Below, piece after piece: positions 12,118 to 23,517 of a stretch of 64,000 bases of DNA (the stretch's first letter is position 1; each line of letters starts with the position of its first letter). The notes beneath the pieces were generated by a model. The model searched no databases and was not told where the DNA came from. It saw only the letters and a list, made by a program, of their open reading frames with translations. The position numbers and the translations under genes are program-made. Source of the DNA: Alterluteimonas quercicellularis (GTDB lineage Bacteria > Pseudomonadota > Gammaproteobacteria > Xanthomonadales > Xanthomonadaceae); the NCBI RefSeq assembly GCF_021191635.1, contig NZ_JAIWPR010000002.1, positions 280,919 through 344,918 of the forward strand. The letters are read 5' to 3'.

Positions 12118-12864
12118 ATGCGCCCGTTCCTGCTCGATCCCGATCCCGGGTCGCCGTTCCCGCCGGTGGCCTTCGCCCTGCGCGAGCCCGACGGCCTGCT
12201 GGCGGTGGGCGGCGACCTGTCGCCGTCGCGGCTGCTCAACGCCTACCGCCACGGCGTCTTCCCCTGGTACTCGCCGGGCCAGCCGATCCTGTGGTGGTCG
12301 CCCGACCCGCGCGCGGTGTTCGCCACCGACGACGTGCGGCTGGGCGCGCGCTTCCGCCGCACGCTGCGCCGCAGCCGCTGGACCCTGTTCGCCGACACCC
12401 GCTTCGAGGAGGTGGTGCGCGCCTGCGCCGAGGCGCCGCGCCCCGGTCAGGGCGGCACCTGGATCACGCCGGAGATGCGGACCGCCTACGTCCGCCTGCA
12501 CGCGCTGGGGCACGCGCACAGCGTCGAGGTCCTCGACGGCGACCGGCTGGTCGGCGGGATCTACGGCGTGGCGCTGGGGCGGATGTTCTTCGGCGAGAGT
12601 ATGTTCAGCGGCGAATCCGGCGGCTCCAAGGTCGCGCTCGCCGGGCTGGCCCGCCACCTGGCGGCCCACGGCTGGCCGCTGATCGACGCCCAGGTGGAGA
12701 ACCCGCACCTGACGCGCCTGGGCGCGCAGGCCTGGCCGCGCGAGCGCTTCGTCGAGGCGGCCGGGCGCCTGGCGGCGGCGGACGAGGCGCCGGCGCGCTG
12801 GACCGACTGGTTCGGCACGACCGCCGCGGCCGCGCTGGCGGCGCCCGCCGAGGGCGGGACTTAA
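12118..12864 (+). CDS. aat: Leucyl/phenylalanyl-tRNA-protein transferase
   Basis: Aat adds Leu or Phe from aminoacyl-tRNA to proteins with N-terminal Lys or Arg, creating an N-degron read by ClpS. The 248-residue protein shows FPPVAFALREPDGLLAVGGD, LLNAYRHGVFPWY, the conserved WWSPDPRAV, GTWITPEM, GIYGVALGRMFFGESMFS and HGWPLIDAQVENPHL, all typical of the family. Its substrates' reader (ClpS) and unfoldase (ClpA) are encoded within 4 kb. Confidence 0.97.
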   Translation: MRPFLLDPDPGSPFPPVAFALREPDGLLAVGGDLSPSRLLNAYRHGVFPWYSPGQPILWWSPDPRAVFATDDVRLGARFRRTLRRSRWTLFADTRFEEVVRACAEAPRPGQGGTWITPEMRTAYVRLHALGHAHSVEVLDGDRLVGGIYGVALGRMFFGESMFSGESGGSKVALAGLARHLAAHGWPLIDAQVENPHLTRLGAQAWPRERFVEAAGRLAAADEAPARWTDWFGTTAAAALAAPAEGGT

Positions 12865-12872
12865 CGGAACTT

Positions 12873-12901
12873 TTGCCTCGACGGCCCGGACGTGTGAGAA
12901 T
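12873..12901 (+). promoter_or_regulatory. Putative sigma70 promoter of infA
   Basis: TTGCCT and GAGAAT are separated by exactly 17 bases, matching four of six consensus positions each, and the -10 ends about 60 bases before the infA ATG. It is a weak sequence match supported by spacing and position only. Confidence 0.35.
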
Positions 12902-12960
12902 GGCGCGTTTTCCGGGCCGCGAACCCGCGCCCGACATACCCAGAGCGACATACAGGACGC

Positions 12961-13179
12961 ATGGCGAAAGACGACGTCATTGAATTCGAAGGCACCGTTT
13001 CCGAGACCCTCCCGAACACGATGTTCCGGGTCAAGCTCGAGAACGGCCACGAGATCATCGCCCACATCTCGGGACGGATGCGCAAGAACTACATCCGCAT
13101 CCTGACCGGCGACCGGGTCAAGGTGGAGATGACCCCCTACGACCTGACCAAGGGCCGCATCACCTATCGGATGAAGTAG
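12961..13179 (+). CDS. infA: Translation initiation factor IF-1
   Basis: IF-1 occupies the ribosomal A site during initiation. The 72-residue OB-fold protein ([19 protein letters not shown], then [14 protein letters not shown] and [18 protein letters not shown]) is full length and highly conserved. It lies between aat and a terminator hairpin, convergent with clpA, as in many gammaproteobacteria. Confidence 0.98.
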   Translation: MAKDDVIEFEGTVSETLPNTMFRVKLENGHEIIAHISGRMRKNYIRILTGDRVKVEMTPYDLTKGRITYRMK

Positions 13180-13202
13180 GCCCCCGGCCCGGACACGAAG
13201 AA

Positions 13203-13224
13203 GGCGGCCCGAAGGCCGCCTTTT
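13203..13224 (+). terminator. Intrinsic terminator of infA
   Basis: A 7-bp stem GGCGGCC/GGCCGCC with loop CGAA is followed by TTTT, 24 bases after the infA stop and between the convergent infA and clpA genes. The minus-strand side has only TTCTTC after the stem, so it may also act weakly on clpA. Confidence 0.8.
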
Positions 13225-13263
13225 CGTTGCGCCCGCGAATGCGGGCCGGCGCCTGGCGGCAGG

Positions 13264-15546
<2,283 letters not shown>

Positions 15547-15662
15547 GGGGCGGATGCCTCCGGAAAGTCTACGGCCGATGTGGGGTCGGTCCGCCGCTTT
15601 TCCATCCGGCGCGCCCGCCTCCCGCTTGTCGGAACCTCAACCGCCGGAGGCTCCCCGTCCTT

Positions 15663-15989
15663 TTAGGCCCTTTCCATGGTGCACAGCAAGGGATGCTGGT
15701 TGAGACGCGAGTATTCGTTCACCTGCGCCACCTTGGATTCGGCCACCTCGCGACTGTAGACCCCGCAGACGCCACGGCCGCGTGTATGCACGTGGAGCAT
15801 GATCTGGGTGGCCTTTTCCATGTTCATGGCGAAAAAGCGCACCAGCACGTCGATGACGAAGTCCATCGGCGTGTAGTCGTCGTTGAGCAGCAGGACCGAG
15901 TACAGGGGCGGCCGGGCCAGCTCGGGGCGGCCGGTCTCGACGGCGACGCCGTGCTCGTGGTCGTGCTGGTGTCCGGGTTCGCGTGGCAT
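15663..15989 (-). CDS. clpS: ATP-dependent Clp protease adaptor ClpS
   Basis: ClpS binds N-terminal Leu, Phe, Trp or Tyr and hands the substrate to ClpA. The 108-residue protein has a His-rich flexible N-terminus (GHQHDHEHG) that normally enters the ClpA pore, then the core [35 protein letters not shown] and [12 protein letters not shown], with the conserved binding-pocket Asn-Asp. The start at MPREPGHQ is taken as the shortest that keeps the N-terminal extension. It lacks an obvious ribosome site; see the promoter entry. Confidence 0.95.
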   Translation of the reverse strand: MPREPGHQHDHEHGVAVETGRPELARPPLYSVLLLNDDYTPMDFVIDVLVRFFAMNMEKATQIMLHVHTRGRGVCGVYSREVAESKVAQVNEYSRLNQHPLLCTMERA

Positions 15990-15996
15990 GGCTGCA

Positions 15997-16002
15997 ATTA
16001 TA
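15997..16002 (-). promoter_or_regulatory. Putative -10 box of clpS, close to the start codon
   Basis: On the minus strand a perfect TATAAT is followed after 7 bases by the clpS ATG, and no Shine-Dalgarno sequence lies between them. If used, transcription would begin at or next to the start codon, giving a leaderless message. No convincing -35 hexamer is seen at 16-18 bases. Confidence 0.35.
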
Positions 16003-16080
16003 CGTTCCACCGGCGCCACCGCATGGACGGCGTCGGAACCGGGGCGCAGAATGGAACGCTGTTTCCCGGGATTTTCCCGC

Positions 16081-16566
16081 ATGCGCTCCGCCCTGACGAC
16101 GCTGCTCGCCCTGCTCTGCGCCCCCGCCCTCGCGCAGGAGGCCCCCGCGCCCGCGCCGCCGGCCGGCGACCCCGTCGCCGTCCGCCTGGCCGAACGGGGA
16201 ATCGAGTACGACATCGACCAGGACGGCGACTACCGGGTGGTCTATTCCTGGGCCCGCGAGGAGCGCAGCCAGCTGGTGTTCGTGTCCGGGCGCGCCGAGG
16301 AGGTGGCCGGCCAGCGCATCCGCATGGTGTTCTCGCCGGCGGCGCGGCTGGACGGCGACCTCGACGGCGCCGTGGCCAACGGCCTGCTGCGCGACAACCA
16401 GACCCGCAAGCTGGGCGCCTGGGAGATCTCCGGCGACGTCCTCTACTACGTGGTCAAGCTGCCGGAAGACGCCGACGCGGCGATGCTGGAACTGGCGATG
16501 TCCGCGGCGGCGGAGATCGCCGACGACAAGGAGCTGGAGATGACCGGCGGGCAGGACGCACTGTGA
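16081..16566 (+). CDS. Secreted protein of unknown function
   Basis: The 161-residue protein has a signal peptide ([19 protein letters not shown]) followed by a Pro/Ala spacer and a compact alpha/beta domain with [38 protein letters not shown] and [15 protein letters not shown]. The strand-turn-strand start and acidic helical end resemble the YbjN-like sensory/chaperone fold, but that is a guess. Its last codons overlap the GTG of the Nudix gene, so it heads an operon with the Nudix gene and mnmA. Confidence 0.7.
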   Translation: MRSALTTLLALLCAPALAQEAPAPAPPAGDPVAVRLAERGIEYDIDQDGDYRVVYSWAREERSQLVFVSGRAEEVAGQRIRMVFSPAARLDGDLDGAVANGLLRDNQTRKLGAWEISGDVLYYVVKLPEDADAAMLELAMSAAAEIADDKELEMTGGQDAL

Positions 16567-17024
16567 GCGGCGGCGAGGACCGGCCCTGGCAGCCCGACGT
16601 GACCGTGGCCGCCCTGGTGGCCGATGGCGGCCGCCTGCTGTGCGTGGAGGAATCGGTGAGCGAGGGCCTGGTGCTGAACCAGCCCGCCGGGCACCTGGAG
16701 CCGGACGAGGGGCTGGTGGAGGCGGCGGTGCGCGAGACGCTGGAGGAGACCGGCTGGACGGTGCGCGCGACCCACTTCGTCGGCGCCTACCAGTGGACCG
16801 CGCCCGGCGGCCGCCACTTCCTCCGCTTCGCCTTCGCCGCGCAGCCGGTCGCGCACGACCCGCAGCGGCCGCTCGACGCGGGCATCGAGCGCGCGCTGTG
16901 GCTGACGCCCGCCGAGCTCCACGCCGCCCGCGAGCGCCATCGCAGCCCGCTGGTGTGGCGCGCCGCGGCCGACTACCTGGCCGGTCGCCGCTACCCGCTC
17001 GACCTGGCCGCGCTGGTGCCGTGA
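16563..17024 (+). CDS. Nudix hydrolase (NudJ-like phosphatase)
   Basis: This 153-residue enzyme carries a complete Nudix box, running from GHLEPDEG to RETLEETGW, which fits GX5EX7REUXEEXGU and binds the catalytic metal. Nudix enzymes next to mnmA are usually NudJ, active on thiamine and nucleoside pyrophosphates. The start is GTG, overlapping the previous stop by four bases (GTGA), and the gene overlaps mnmA in the same way, indicating translational coupling. Confidence 0.88.
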   Translation: MSGGEDRPWQPDVTVAALVADGGRLLCVEESVSEGLVLNQPAGHLEPDEGLVEAAVRETLEETGWTVRATHFVGAYQWTAPGGRHFLRFAFAAQPVAHDPQRPLDAGIERALWLTPAELHAARERHRSPLVWRAAADYLAGRRYPLDLAALVP

Positions 17025-18118
17025 GCGCGCCGGGCACCGTCGTCGGCATGTCCGGCGGCGTGGATTCGTCGGTCGCCGCGCTGCTGCTGCGCGAAGCGGG
17101 CGAGCCGATCGCCGGGCTGTTCATGCAGAACTGGGCCGACGACGGCAGCGGCGACTGCCGCGCCGAGGACGACCGCCGCGACGCGGTGGCGGTCTGCGGC
17201 CGGCTCGGCATCCCGATCCACTTCCGCGATTTCTCCGCCGAGTACTGGCGGGGCGTGTTCGAGCACTTCCTCGCCGAGTACGCCGCCGGGCGCACGCCCA
17301 ACCCGGACGTGCTGTGCAACCGCGAGATCAAGTTCCGCCACTTCCTGGACGCCGCCCACGCCCTGGGCGCCGAGCGCATCGCCACCGGCCACTACGCCCG
17401 CATCGACCGCCGCGGCGGCGCCTGGCGGCTGCTGCGCGCGCACGACGCCGGCAAGGACCAGAGCTACTTCCTGCACCAACTGGGGCAGGCGCAGCTGGCC
17501 GCCACCCGCTTCCCGCTGGGCGAGCTGCCCAAGCGCGAGGTGCGGGCGCGGGCCGAGGCGGCCGGCCTGCCGACCGCGGCGAAGAAGGACTCCACCGGCA
17601 TCTGCTTCATCGGCGAGCGCGACTTCCGCGCCTTCCTGGGGCGCTACCTGCCGGCCAGGCCGGGCGAGATCCGCACCCCGGACGGCCGCGTCGTCGGCAC
17701 CCACCCCGGCGTGTTCTTCTTCACCCTCGGGCAGCGCGAGGGCCTGCAGCTGGGCGGCGTGCGCGGGTTCGCCGCCGCGCCCTGGTACGTGGTCGGCAAG
17801 GACGTGCCCGGCAACGTGCTGGTGGTCGACCAGGACCGCGACAGCCGCTGGCTGATGTCGCGCACGACCTGGACCGAGGCCGCGCACTGGATCGCCGGAT
17901 CGCCGCCGGCGGCGCGCTTCGAGGCCCTGGCGCAGACCCGCTACCGGCAGGCGGCCGAGCCCTGCATCGCGCTGGTCGGCGACGACGGCGCCCTGGAGGT
18001 GCGGTTCGCGCGGCCGCAGCGCGCGGTGACGCCCGGTCAGTCGCTGGTCCTCTACGACGGCGAGGCGTGCCTGGGCGGCGCGGTGATCGCGCGCACCGAC
18101 GCGCCCCCGCACGCATGA
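17021..18118 (+). CDS. mnmA: tRNA-specific 2-thiouridylase MnmA
   Basis: MnmA installs the 2-thio group at the wobble uridine of Lys, Glu and Gln tRNAs. The 365-residue protein has the PP-loop [15 protein letters not shown], the first catalytic Cys in [11 protein letters not shown], the second in [12 protein letters not shown], and the RNA-binding GHYARI segment. The GTG start overlaps the Nudix stop by four bases. hflD follows after 37 bases, as in E. coli (nudJ-mnmA-hflD). Confidence 0.96.
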   Translation: MSAPGTVVGMSGGVDSSVAALLLREAGEPIAGLFMQNWADDGSGDCRAEDDRRDAVAVCGRLGIPIHFRDFSAEYWRGVFEHFLAEYAAGRTPNPDVLCNREIKFRHFLDAAHALGAERIATGHYARIDRRGGAWRLLRAHDAGKDQSYFLHQLGQAQLAATRFPLGELPKREVRARAEAAGLPTAAKKDSTGICFIGERDFRAFLGRYLPARPGEIRTPDGRVVGTHPGVFFFTLGQREGLQLGGVRGFAAAPWYVVGKDVPGNVLVVDQDRDSRWLMSRTTWTEAAHWIAGSPPAARFEALAQTRYRQAAEPCIALVGDDGALEVRFARPQRAVTPGQSLVLYDGEACLGGAVIARTDAPPHA

Positions 18119-18155
18119 ACGGGCGGCGGCGGGCAACACGTTCTAAACTAGGCGG

Positions 18156-18767
18156 ATGAGTGCATCCTTCGACGATCGCGTGCTGGCGCTGGGCGCGCTG
18201 GCCCAGTCCCTGCAGCAGGTCCGCTCCACCGCCGAGACCGGCCAGTCGCGCAGCGACGCCGCCGAGGCGGTGATCGACAGCGTGTTCCGCATCGACGCCG
18301 ATTCCGCGGCGGACGTCTACGGCGGCGTGCCGCGCCTGCACCCCGGCCTGCGCCTGCTGCGCGACTACCTGGGCCGCCAGGCCCAGGACGAGTCGGTGCC
18401 GCGGCTGGCGCTGGCGGTCATGCGGCTGGAGCGCCGCTTCAGCGCCGAGCGCGGCGCGGTGGAGGCGGTCGCCGCCGGCCTGGAGCGCATCGCGCCGCAG
18501 GCCCGCGCCCAGGGCAGCACCCACCCCGAGGTGCTCAACGCGCTGGGCGCGCTGTACGCCGAGACCATCAGCCAGCTGCGGCCGCGGGTCATGGTGCAGG
18601 GCTCGCCGCACTACCTCGGCCAGGCCCCGGTGGTGGCGGAGATCCGCGCGCTGCTGCTGGCCGCGGTGCGCGCGGCGGTGCTGTGGCGCCAGGTCGGCGG
18701 CAGCCAGTGGGACCTGCTGTTCTCGCGCGGGCGCATGCTGGAGTCGCTGCAGCGCCTGCTGCCCTAG
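18156..18767 (+). CDS. hflD: High frequency lysogenization protein HflD homologue
   Basis: The 203-residue, mainly helical protein follows mnmA exactly as hflD does in E. coli and has family-like segments [35 protein letters not shown] and [34 protein letters not shown]. HflD is a peripheral inner-membrane protein known for its effect on lambda CII; its normal cellular role is unclear. Confidence 0.92.
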   Translation: MSASFDDRVLALGALAQSLQQVRSTAETGQSRSDAAEAVIDSVFRIDADSAADVYGGVPRLHPGLRLLRDYLGRQAQDESVPRLALAVMRLERRFSAERGAVEAVAAGLERIAPQARAQGSTHPEVLNALGALYAETISQLRPRVMVQGSPHYLGQAPVVAEIRALLLAAVRAAVLWRQVGGSQWDLLFSRGRMLESLQRLLP

Positions 18768-18791
18768 ACCACCGGCCCCGCTCCGCGTCGC

Positions 18792-18818
18792 TAAAGCCAG
18801 GCGCGTCCGCGCCGATAC
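18792..18818 (+). promoter_or_regulatory. FliA (sigma28) promoter of the chemoreceptor
   Basis: TAAAGCCA, an 11-base spacer and GCCGATAC match the flagellar sigma28 consensus (TAAAGTTT-N11-GCCGATAA) with perfect spacing. The -10 ends 28 bases before the chemoreceptor ATG. This links the gene to the late flagellar regulon. Confidence 0.8.
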
Positions 18819-18846
18819 CGGGATCGTAGAACCTCCCGGAGCGCCC

Positions 18847-20040
18847 ATGTACGCACGCCTCATGATCCGTCTCGCAGCGCCGCTGTCGCTGACCCTGCTG
18901 CTGCCGGTCGCGTTCGCGCTGGGCTGGCCCGCGCCGGTGCGCTGGGCGGTCCTGCTGACGCTGGCCGCGAGCTGGCTGGTGCTGGGCTTCTGGCTGGTGC
19001 GGCGCGAGACCGGGCGCTCGCCCGAGCACGCGCGCATCCTGCAGGAGCAGGACCAGCTGCTCAACGAATTGCGGCAGTTCGTGGGCGCCGAGATCGAGGG
19101 CTCGCGGGTGGAGGTGGAACGCGCCCGCGAGCTGATCCGCCAGGCGGTCAGCGGCCTGGGCAGCAGCTTCGAGGCGATGAACCGCAAGTCGCGTCAGCAG
19201 GCGCAGGCGATGTCGCGCATCCTCGACCGCACCGGCGACGCCGACGGCGCCGGCGGCGCCGACGTGGCGCGCTTCGCCCAGCACGCCAGCCAGCGCATGG
19301 GGCAGCTGGTCGAGGCGCTGGAACAGGTCAGCGGCCAGAGCACGGTCACGGTGGCGCACATCGACGAGATGGCCGGGCACCTGGACGGCATCTTCGCCCT
19401 GCTCGAGGACGTGAAGTCGATCGCCGACCAGACCAACCTGCTGGCGCTCAACGCCGCCATCGAGGCCGCGCGCGCCGGCGAGGCCGGGCGCGGCTTCGCG
19501 GTGGTGGCCGACGAGGTGCGCAACCTCTCCGAGCGCTCCACCGCCTTCAACGAGCAGATCCGCAAGCTCGCCCACAGCTCCAAGGAGTCCATCGCCAAGG
19601 TGCGCGACACCGTGTCCGGCATGGCCTCGCGCGACCTCGACCGCTCGCGCGAGGCGCGCGCCGAGGCCGCCGGCATGCTCGACCAGGTGGCGGCCATCAA
19701 CCGCTCGCTGGGCGACGGCATGCGCGAGATCTCCGAGTGCGGGCGGGCCATCGACGGCAACGTGGCCGAGGCCGTGCGCGCGCTGCAGTTCGAGGACATC
19801 GCGACCCAGGCGCTGGGCGGCGTGCACGCGCACCTGGAGCGGCTGAACGCGATCAACCGCGAAGCCATCGAGCTGCAGGACCTGCTGCGCCGCAACGGCG
19901 GGGTCCTCGACGACGAACTGCTGCGCGCGCTGCAGCGCATCGGCCAGCGCCTGCGCGAGCTGCGCCACACCTGGGAGAAGCCGCCGCACAAGCCGGTGAC
20001 CCAGGACGGCATGGGCGCCGGCACCGTCGAACTGTTCTGA
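18847..20040 (+). CDS. Methyl-accepting chemotaxis protein lacking a periplasmic sensor domain
   Basis: The 397-residue protein has two closely spaced N-terminal hydrophobic segments ([15 protein letters not shown] and [17 protein letters not shown]) with no ligand-binding domain between them. A long coiled coil follows, with the MCP signalling tip around residues 195-230 ([20 protein letters not shown] through [18 protein letters not shown]). There is no HAMP domain, so it probably senses membrane state, energy or an interacting partner rather than a periplasmic ligand. There is no CheR-docking pentapeptide at the C-terminus. A sigma28 promoter and GGAG ribosome site precede it. Confidence 0.9.
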   Translation: MYARLMIRLAAPLSLTLLLPVAFALGWPAPVRWAVLLTLAASWLVLGFWLVRRETGRSPEHARILQEQDQLLNELRQFVGAEIEGSRVEVERARELIRQAVSGLGSSFEAMNRKSRQQAQAMSRILDRTGDADGAGGADVARFAQHASQRMGQLVEALEQVSGQSTVTVAHIDEMAGHLDGIFALLEDVKSIADQTNLLALNAAIEAARAGEAGRGFAVVADEVRNLSERSTAFNEQIRKLAHSSKESIAKVRDTVSGMASRDLDRSREARAEAAGMLDQVAAINRSLGDGMREISECGRAIDGNVAEAVRALQFEDIATQALGGVHAHLERLNAINREAIELQDLLRRNGGVLDDELLRALQRIGQRLRELRHTWEKPPHKPVTQDGMGAGTVELF

Positions 20041-20280
20041 ATGCCCCCGCCCGGTGCGCGCTCGGCGTCCGCGGCGGCGCCCGCGACGCGGGCGCCGGGC
20101 GAAGCGCCCCGCGCGCCCGGGCGCGACCTGCCGCGCCGCCGGCGCGACGATGCCCTGCAGCGGCTGGAGGCCCTGGCGGCCGAGGAGCTGAGGCGCCTGG
20201 CGCAGGCGCGCGAAGCGCCCGCGGCCCCCGACGACCCGGTGGGCGGCTGCATCGACTGGGATCTGGGCGTGGCCGGCTAG
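20041..20280 (+). CDS. Small hypothetical protein abutting the chemoreceptor
   Basis: A 79-residue frame begins with an ATG directly after the chemoreceptor TGA. It is rich in Ala, Arg and Pro at the start and ends in a more ordered LQRLEALAAEELRRLAQARE helix and CIDWDLGVAG. No ribosome site is evident, so it would depend on coupling to the upstream stop. In DNA this GC-rich, a chance frame of this length is possible; I recognise no family. Confidence 0.4.
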   Translation: MPPPGARSASAAAPATRAPGEAPRAPGRDLPRRRRDDALQRLEALAAEELRRLAQAREAPAAPDDPVGGCIDWDLGVAG

Positions 20281-20362
20281 CCGAGGCCACGCTTCGTCGG
20301 CAGCGGCCTGGCCCTGTCGCACGCCAGCGCGCTGCCACAGGGGCCAGCGAGACCTGGGCCTC

Positions 20363-20503
20363 GTAGGGGCGCGCTGGCGCGCGACCGCTTCCCGAAGCCC
20401 GGTCAAGGCAGCGCCACCGTCCCTCGACGACGTCCGCGCGTGGGAGGCGTTCGAGTTCTGCCGCCGATCCGCTGGCGAAAGCCGCGCGCGAGCGCGCTCC
20501 TAC
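20363..20503 (+). repeat. GTAG-headed REP inverted pair (copy 1)
   Basis: The left arm starts GTAGGGGCGCGCTGGCGCGCG and the right arm, about 95 bases on, ends CGAGCGCGCTCCTAC, its inverted partner. Each arm is itself palindromic. The layout matches GTAG-type REP elements of Xanthomonadaceae, here as a widely spaced pair in the 246-base gap between two convergent genes; nothing else is visible in that gap. Confidence 0.75.
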
Positions 20504-20526
20504 AAGGGCCTGGTGCGCGGCAGGCG

Positions 20527-23310
20527 CTAGGCGCGCAGCGCGTCCTGGCGGCGCCGGACGACGTCCGGTGCGGGCGCGGCGTCGCGGCCGGCACCGGCGC
20601 GCTGGCGCAGCCAGTCGGCCATGTCGCGCGCGGCCAGCGGCCGCGAGTACAGGTAGCCCTGCACCTCGTCGCAGCCGTGCTCGCGCAGCAGGCGCTCGTC
20701 CTCCGGCTGCTCCACGCCCTCGGCCACCACCTGCATGCGCAGCGACTGGCCGAGGCCGATGATCGCGCGGGTGACCTCGCCGGCGCCGCGGCCCTTGCAC
20801 AGCTCGGCGATGAAGCTGCGGTCGATCTTCAGGCGCCCGACCGGGAACCGGCTCAGGTAGCTGAGGTTGGAGAAGCCGGTCCCGAAGTCGTCGATCGCCA
20901 GCGCGATCCCGGCCTCGGCCAGCAGGTCGAAGCACTCGCGCAGGGTCTGGGTGTCGCGCAGCAGGGCCGATTCGGTCAGCTCCAGCTCCAGCCGCTGCGC
21001 CGGCCAGCCGGCCGCGGCGCAGTGCGCCACCACGCGCTCGGCGAACCCGGGGTCGCGCAGCTGCATGGCCGAGACGTTGACCGAGATGCGGCCGAAGGCC
21101 AGGCCGGCCTCCTGCCAGGCGGCGGCCTGGCGGCAGGCCTCGCGCACCACCCAGTCGCCGATCGCGACGATCTCGCCGCTGGCCTCGGCGATGGGCACGA
21201 ACTCCTCCGGCGTGCAGTGGCCCAGGCCGGGCCGCTGCCAGCGCAGCAGCGCCTCGATCGAAGGCGGCCGGTCGTCGGCCAGCGAGATCAGCGGCTGGTA
21301 GGCCAGCGAGAACTCGTCGCGCTCCAGCGCCACGCGCAGTGCCTGCTCGATGTCGATGCGCCGGCGCGCGCGGCTCCAGCCGTCGGCGGAATGGAACTCG
21401 ATGCGGTTGCGGCCGCCGCGCTTGGCCGCGTGCAGGGCGATGCCGGCCGCGCGCAGCAGGTCGTCGAACTCGGCGCCCTCGGGCAGCGTGGCGATGCCGA
21501 CGCTCGCGCCCAGCCGCAGCGATTCGCCGCCCACCGGCAGCGGCGCGGCCAGCGCGGTGGCGATGCGCTGGGCCGCGGCGAGCACCGCGCGGCGGTCCGC
21601 GCCCTGGCGCAGCAGCACCAGGAACTCGTCGGCGCCGAAGCGGCCGAACAGGTCGCCGGCATCGACGTGGCCGTGCAGCCGCGCGGCGCAGGCCTTGAGC
21701 ACGGCGTCGCCGGTGGTGTGGCCCAGCGATTCGTTGATCCCTGCGAAGCCGTCGAGGTCGATCAGCAGCAGCGCCGGCGGCGCCTGCGCGGTGCGCAGCA
21801 CGGCTTCCGCCTCGCGCCGCAGCAGCACCCGGTTGGGCAGCCCGGTCAGCAGGTCGTAGTGCGAGAGCAGCTCGATGCGCTCGCTGGCCGCGCGCTCGCG
21901 GGTGATGTCGCGAAACAGCACCAGGTGGCGCGGCCGGGCGCCGCCGGGCCACTCGAAGTCGACCACCGCCTGCACCCAGACCTGGCGCCCGTCGGGCCGG
22001 TAGAAGCACAGTTCCAGCGTCTCCGGCGGTGCGCCGTCCGAGGTGCGCAGCAACGCGGCTTCCAGCGCCTGGCGGGATTCGCTGGCGTACTGGCCCAGCA
22101 GCGCGTCGAGCACCGGCGCGGCCGCGTCGCGCCCGTGCAGGCGCGCGCATTCCTCGGTCCACTGCATGGCGCGGGTGGCGGCGTCGATCTCGCAGCCGCC
22201 GATCCGGCCCAGCTCGGAGATCCGTCGCAGCAGTTCGGTGCGGCGGTGGATCAGCGCGTCGGCGCGGCGCTGGGTGCTCACGTCCTGCACCTGGGCCAGC
22301 ACGCGCTGCGGCGCCCCGTCGGCGTCGAGCCGGGATTCGGCCCAGACCAGCAGGTGCAGCCGTTCGCCGGCGCCGTCGTCGAGCGCCAGCTCGAAGCGCG
22401 CCAGGTCCTCGGAGTGGCGCAGCCGCCGCCAGGCCTTGCGCAGCGCGCCCAGCGCCGGGCGGCCGCAGCGGCGCAGCCAGTCGCGCACGCGCAGCCCCTC
22501 GCCCAGGCCGACCAGCGAACGCAGCTGCGCCGAGCACCAGACCACGTCGCTCTGCGCGTCCCAGGTCCAGCTGGCCATGCCGGCGATGCGCTGGGTCTCC
22601 TCCAGCAGCGCGCGCTGCTCGCGCAGGCGCTGTTCGAGCTGCTTCTGGGTGCCGATCTCGGTGTGGGTGCCGGCCATGCGCAGCGGCGTGCCGGCGGCGT
22701 CGCGCGCGACCACGCGGCCGCTGTCGCGGATCCAGCGCCAGCTGCCGTCGCGGTGGCGGATGCGGTACTCGCAGTGGTAGAGCGGCGAGCGGCCGTCCAG
22801 GTGGGCGTCGAGGGCGGCGCGCACCCGCGCGCGGTCCTCGGGATGCACGCCCTCGAGCGCCGCCGGCAGCGACGCGGCCAGCGGCTCGCCGCCGGCGTAG
22901 CCGAGCATGCTCCGCCAGGAGTCCGAGCGCTGCAGCTCGTCGCGGCGCACGTCCCAGGCCCACAGGCCGTGGCCGGCGCTGTGCATCGCGTCGTGCCAGC
23001 GCCCGGCGGGCTCGGGCTCCGGCACGCTCAGCGAGAAGGCGACCGGATCGCCGGCGCCGACGTCGACCGCGCGCATCCACGCCTGCAGCAGGCCGTTCGG
23101 GCCGGGCAGCAGGCAGTCCACCGCGGCGGCGCCCTCGCGCAGCCGCCGGCGGGCGTCGGCCAGCGCGCCCGCGTGCCGTTCCGCCGTGCGCTCCAGTCCC
23201 AGGGCGCGCGCGCTGGCGTTCGCCGCCAGGCAGCGGCCGTCCCCATCGAGCAGCAGCAGCGCACTGGGCAGCGGATGCTGCAACAGGCTGGTGATGACGC
23301 CGGAATCCAT
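20527..23310 (-). CDS. PAS-GGDEF-EAL cyclic-di-GMP signalling protein
   Basis: The 927-residue cytoplasmic protein has three or four PAS-like domains (for example YHCEYRIRHRDGSWRWIRD and LCFYRPDGRQVWVQAVV), then a GGDEF and an EAL domain. The cyclase signature at residues 559-563 reads GADEF rather than GGDEF, so synthesis may be lost. The EAL domain keeps EAL (686-688), NVSAMQLRD, ELTES, IDDFGTGFSNL, KIDRSF, VAEGVEQPED and QGYLYS, so phosphodiesterase activity is expected. No transmembrane segment is seen. The start MDSGVIT sits 61 bases below a sigma28-like promoter, suggesting it is made with the flagellar late genes. Confidence 0.9.
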   Translation of the reverse strand: MDSGVITSLLQHPLPSALLLLDGDGRCLAANASARALGLERTAERHAGALADARRRLREGAAAVDCLLPGPNGLLQAWMRAVDVGAGDPVAFSLSVPEPEPAGRWHDAMHSAGHGLWAWDVRRDELQRSDSWRSMLGYAGGEPLAASLPAALEGVHPEDRARVRAALDAHLDGRSPLYHCEYRIRHRDGSWRWIRDSGRVVARDAAGTPLRMAGTHTEIGTQKQLEQRLREQRALLEETQRIAGMASWTWDAQSDVVWCSAQLRSLVGLGEGLRVRDWLRRCGRPALGALRKAWRRLRHSEDLARFELALDDGAGERLHLLVWAESRLDADGAPQRVLAQVQDVSTQRRADALIHRRTELLRRISELGRIGGCEIDAATRAMQWTEECARLHGRDAAAPVLDALLGQYASESRQALEAALLRTSDGAPPETLELCFYRPDGRQVWVQAVVDFEWPGGARPRHLVLFRDITRERAASERIELLSHYDLLTGLPNRVLLRREAEAVLRTAQAPPALLLIDLDGFAGINESLGHTTGDAVLKACAARLHGHVDAGDLFGRFGADEFLVLLRQGADRRAVLAAAQRIATALAAPLPVGGESLRLGASVGIATLPEGAEFDDLLRAAGIALHAAKRGGRNRIEFHSADGWSRARRRIDIEQALRVALERDEFSLAYQPLISLADDRPPSIEALLRWQRPGLGHCTPEEFVPIAEASGEIVAIGDWVVREACRQAAAWQEAGLAFGRISVNVSAMQLRDPGFAERVVAHCAAAGWPAQRLELELTESALLRDTQTLRECFDLLAEAGIALAIDDFGTGFSNLSYLSRFPVGRLKIDRSFIAELCKGRGAGEVTRAIIGLGQSLRMQVVAEGVEQPEDERLLREHGCDEVQGYLYSRPLAARDMADWLRQRAGAGRDAAPAPDVVRRRQDALRA

Positions 23311-23370
23311 CGAACGGTCCACTCCTTCGCGCTCTGCGTCGCGTTGCCCGCACGCGGAGCTGTTCCCCCC

Positions 23371-23397
23371 ATAGCGGCGTGGCGCCGGCGAAGTTGA
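23371..23397 (-). promoter_or_regulatory. Probable FliA (sigma28) promoter of the PAS-GGDEF-EAL gene
   Basis: On the minus strand TCAACTTC, 11 bases and GCCGCTAT resemble the flagellar sigma28 consensus with exact spacing and six of eight -10 positions. It lies 61 bases before the start codon. The match is weaker than those at flgM, fliC and the chemoreceptor. Confidence 0.5.
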
Positions 23398-23517
23398 GTG
23401 CACCGCCGATGCGCCATGCCCGGCACGGCCGCGCATGCCGAAACGAGCCGTGCAGCATGGACCCCGGACGCCGCCACGCCCTAGACTTGCCGGCGAAATC
23501 GGAACACGGGAACGACC

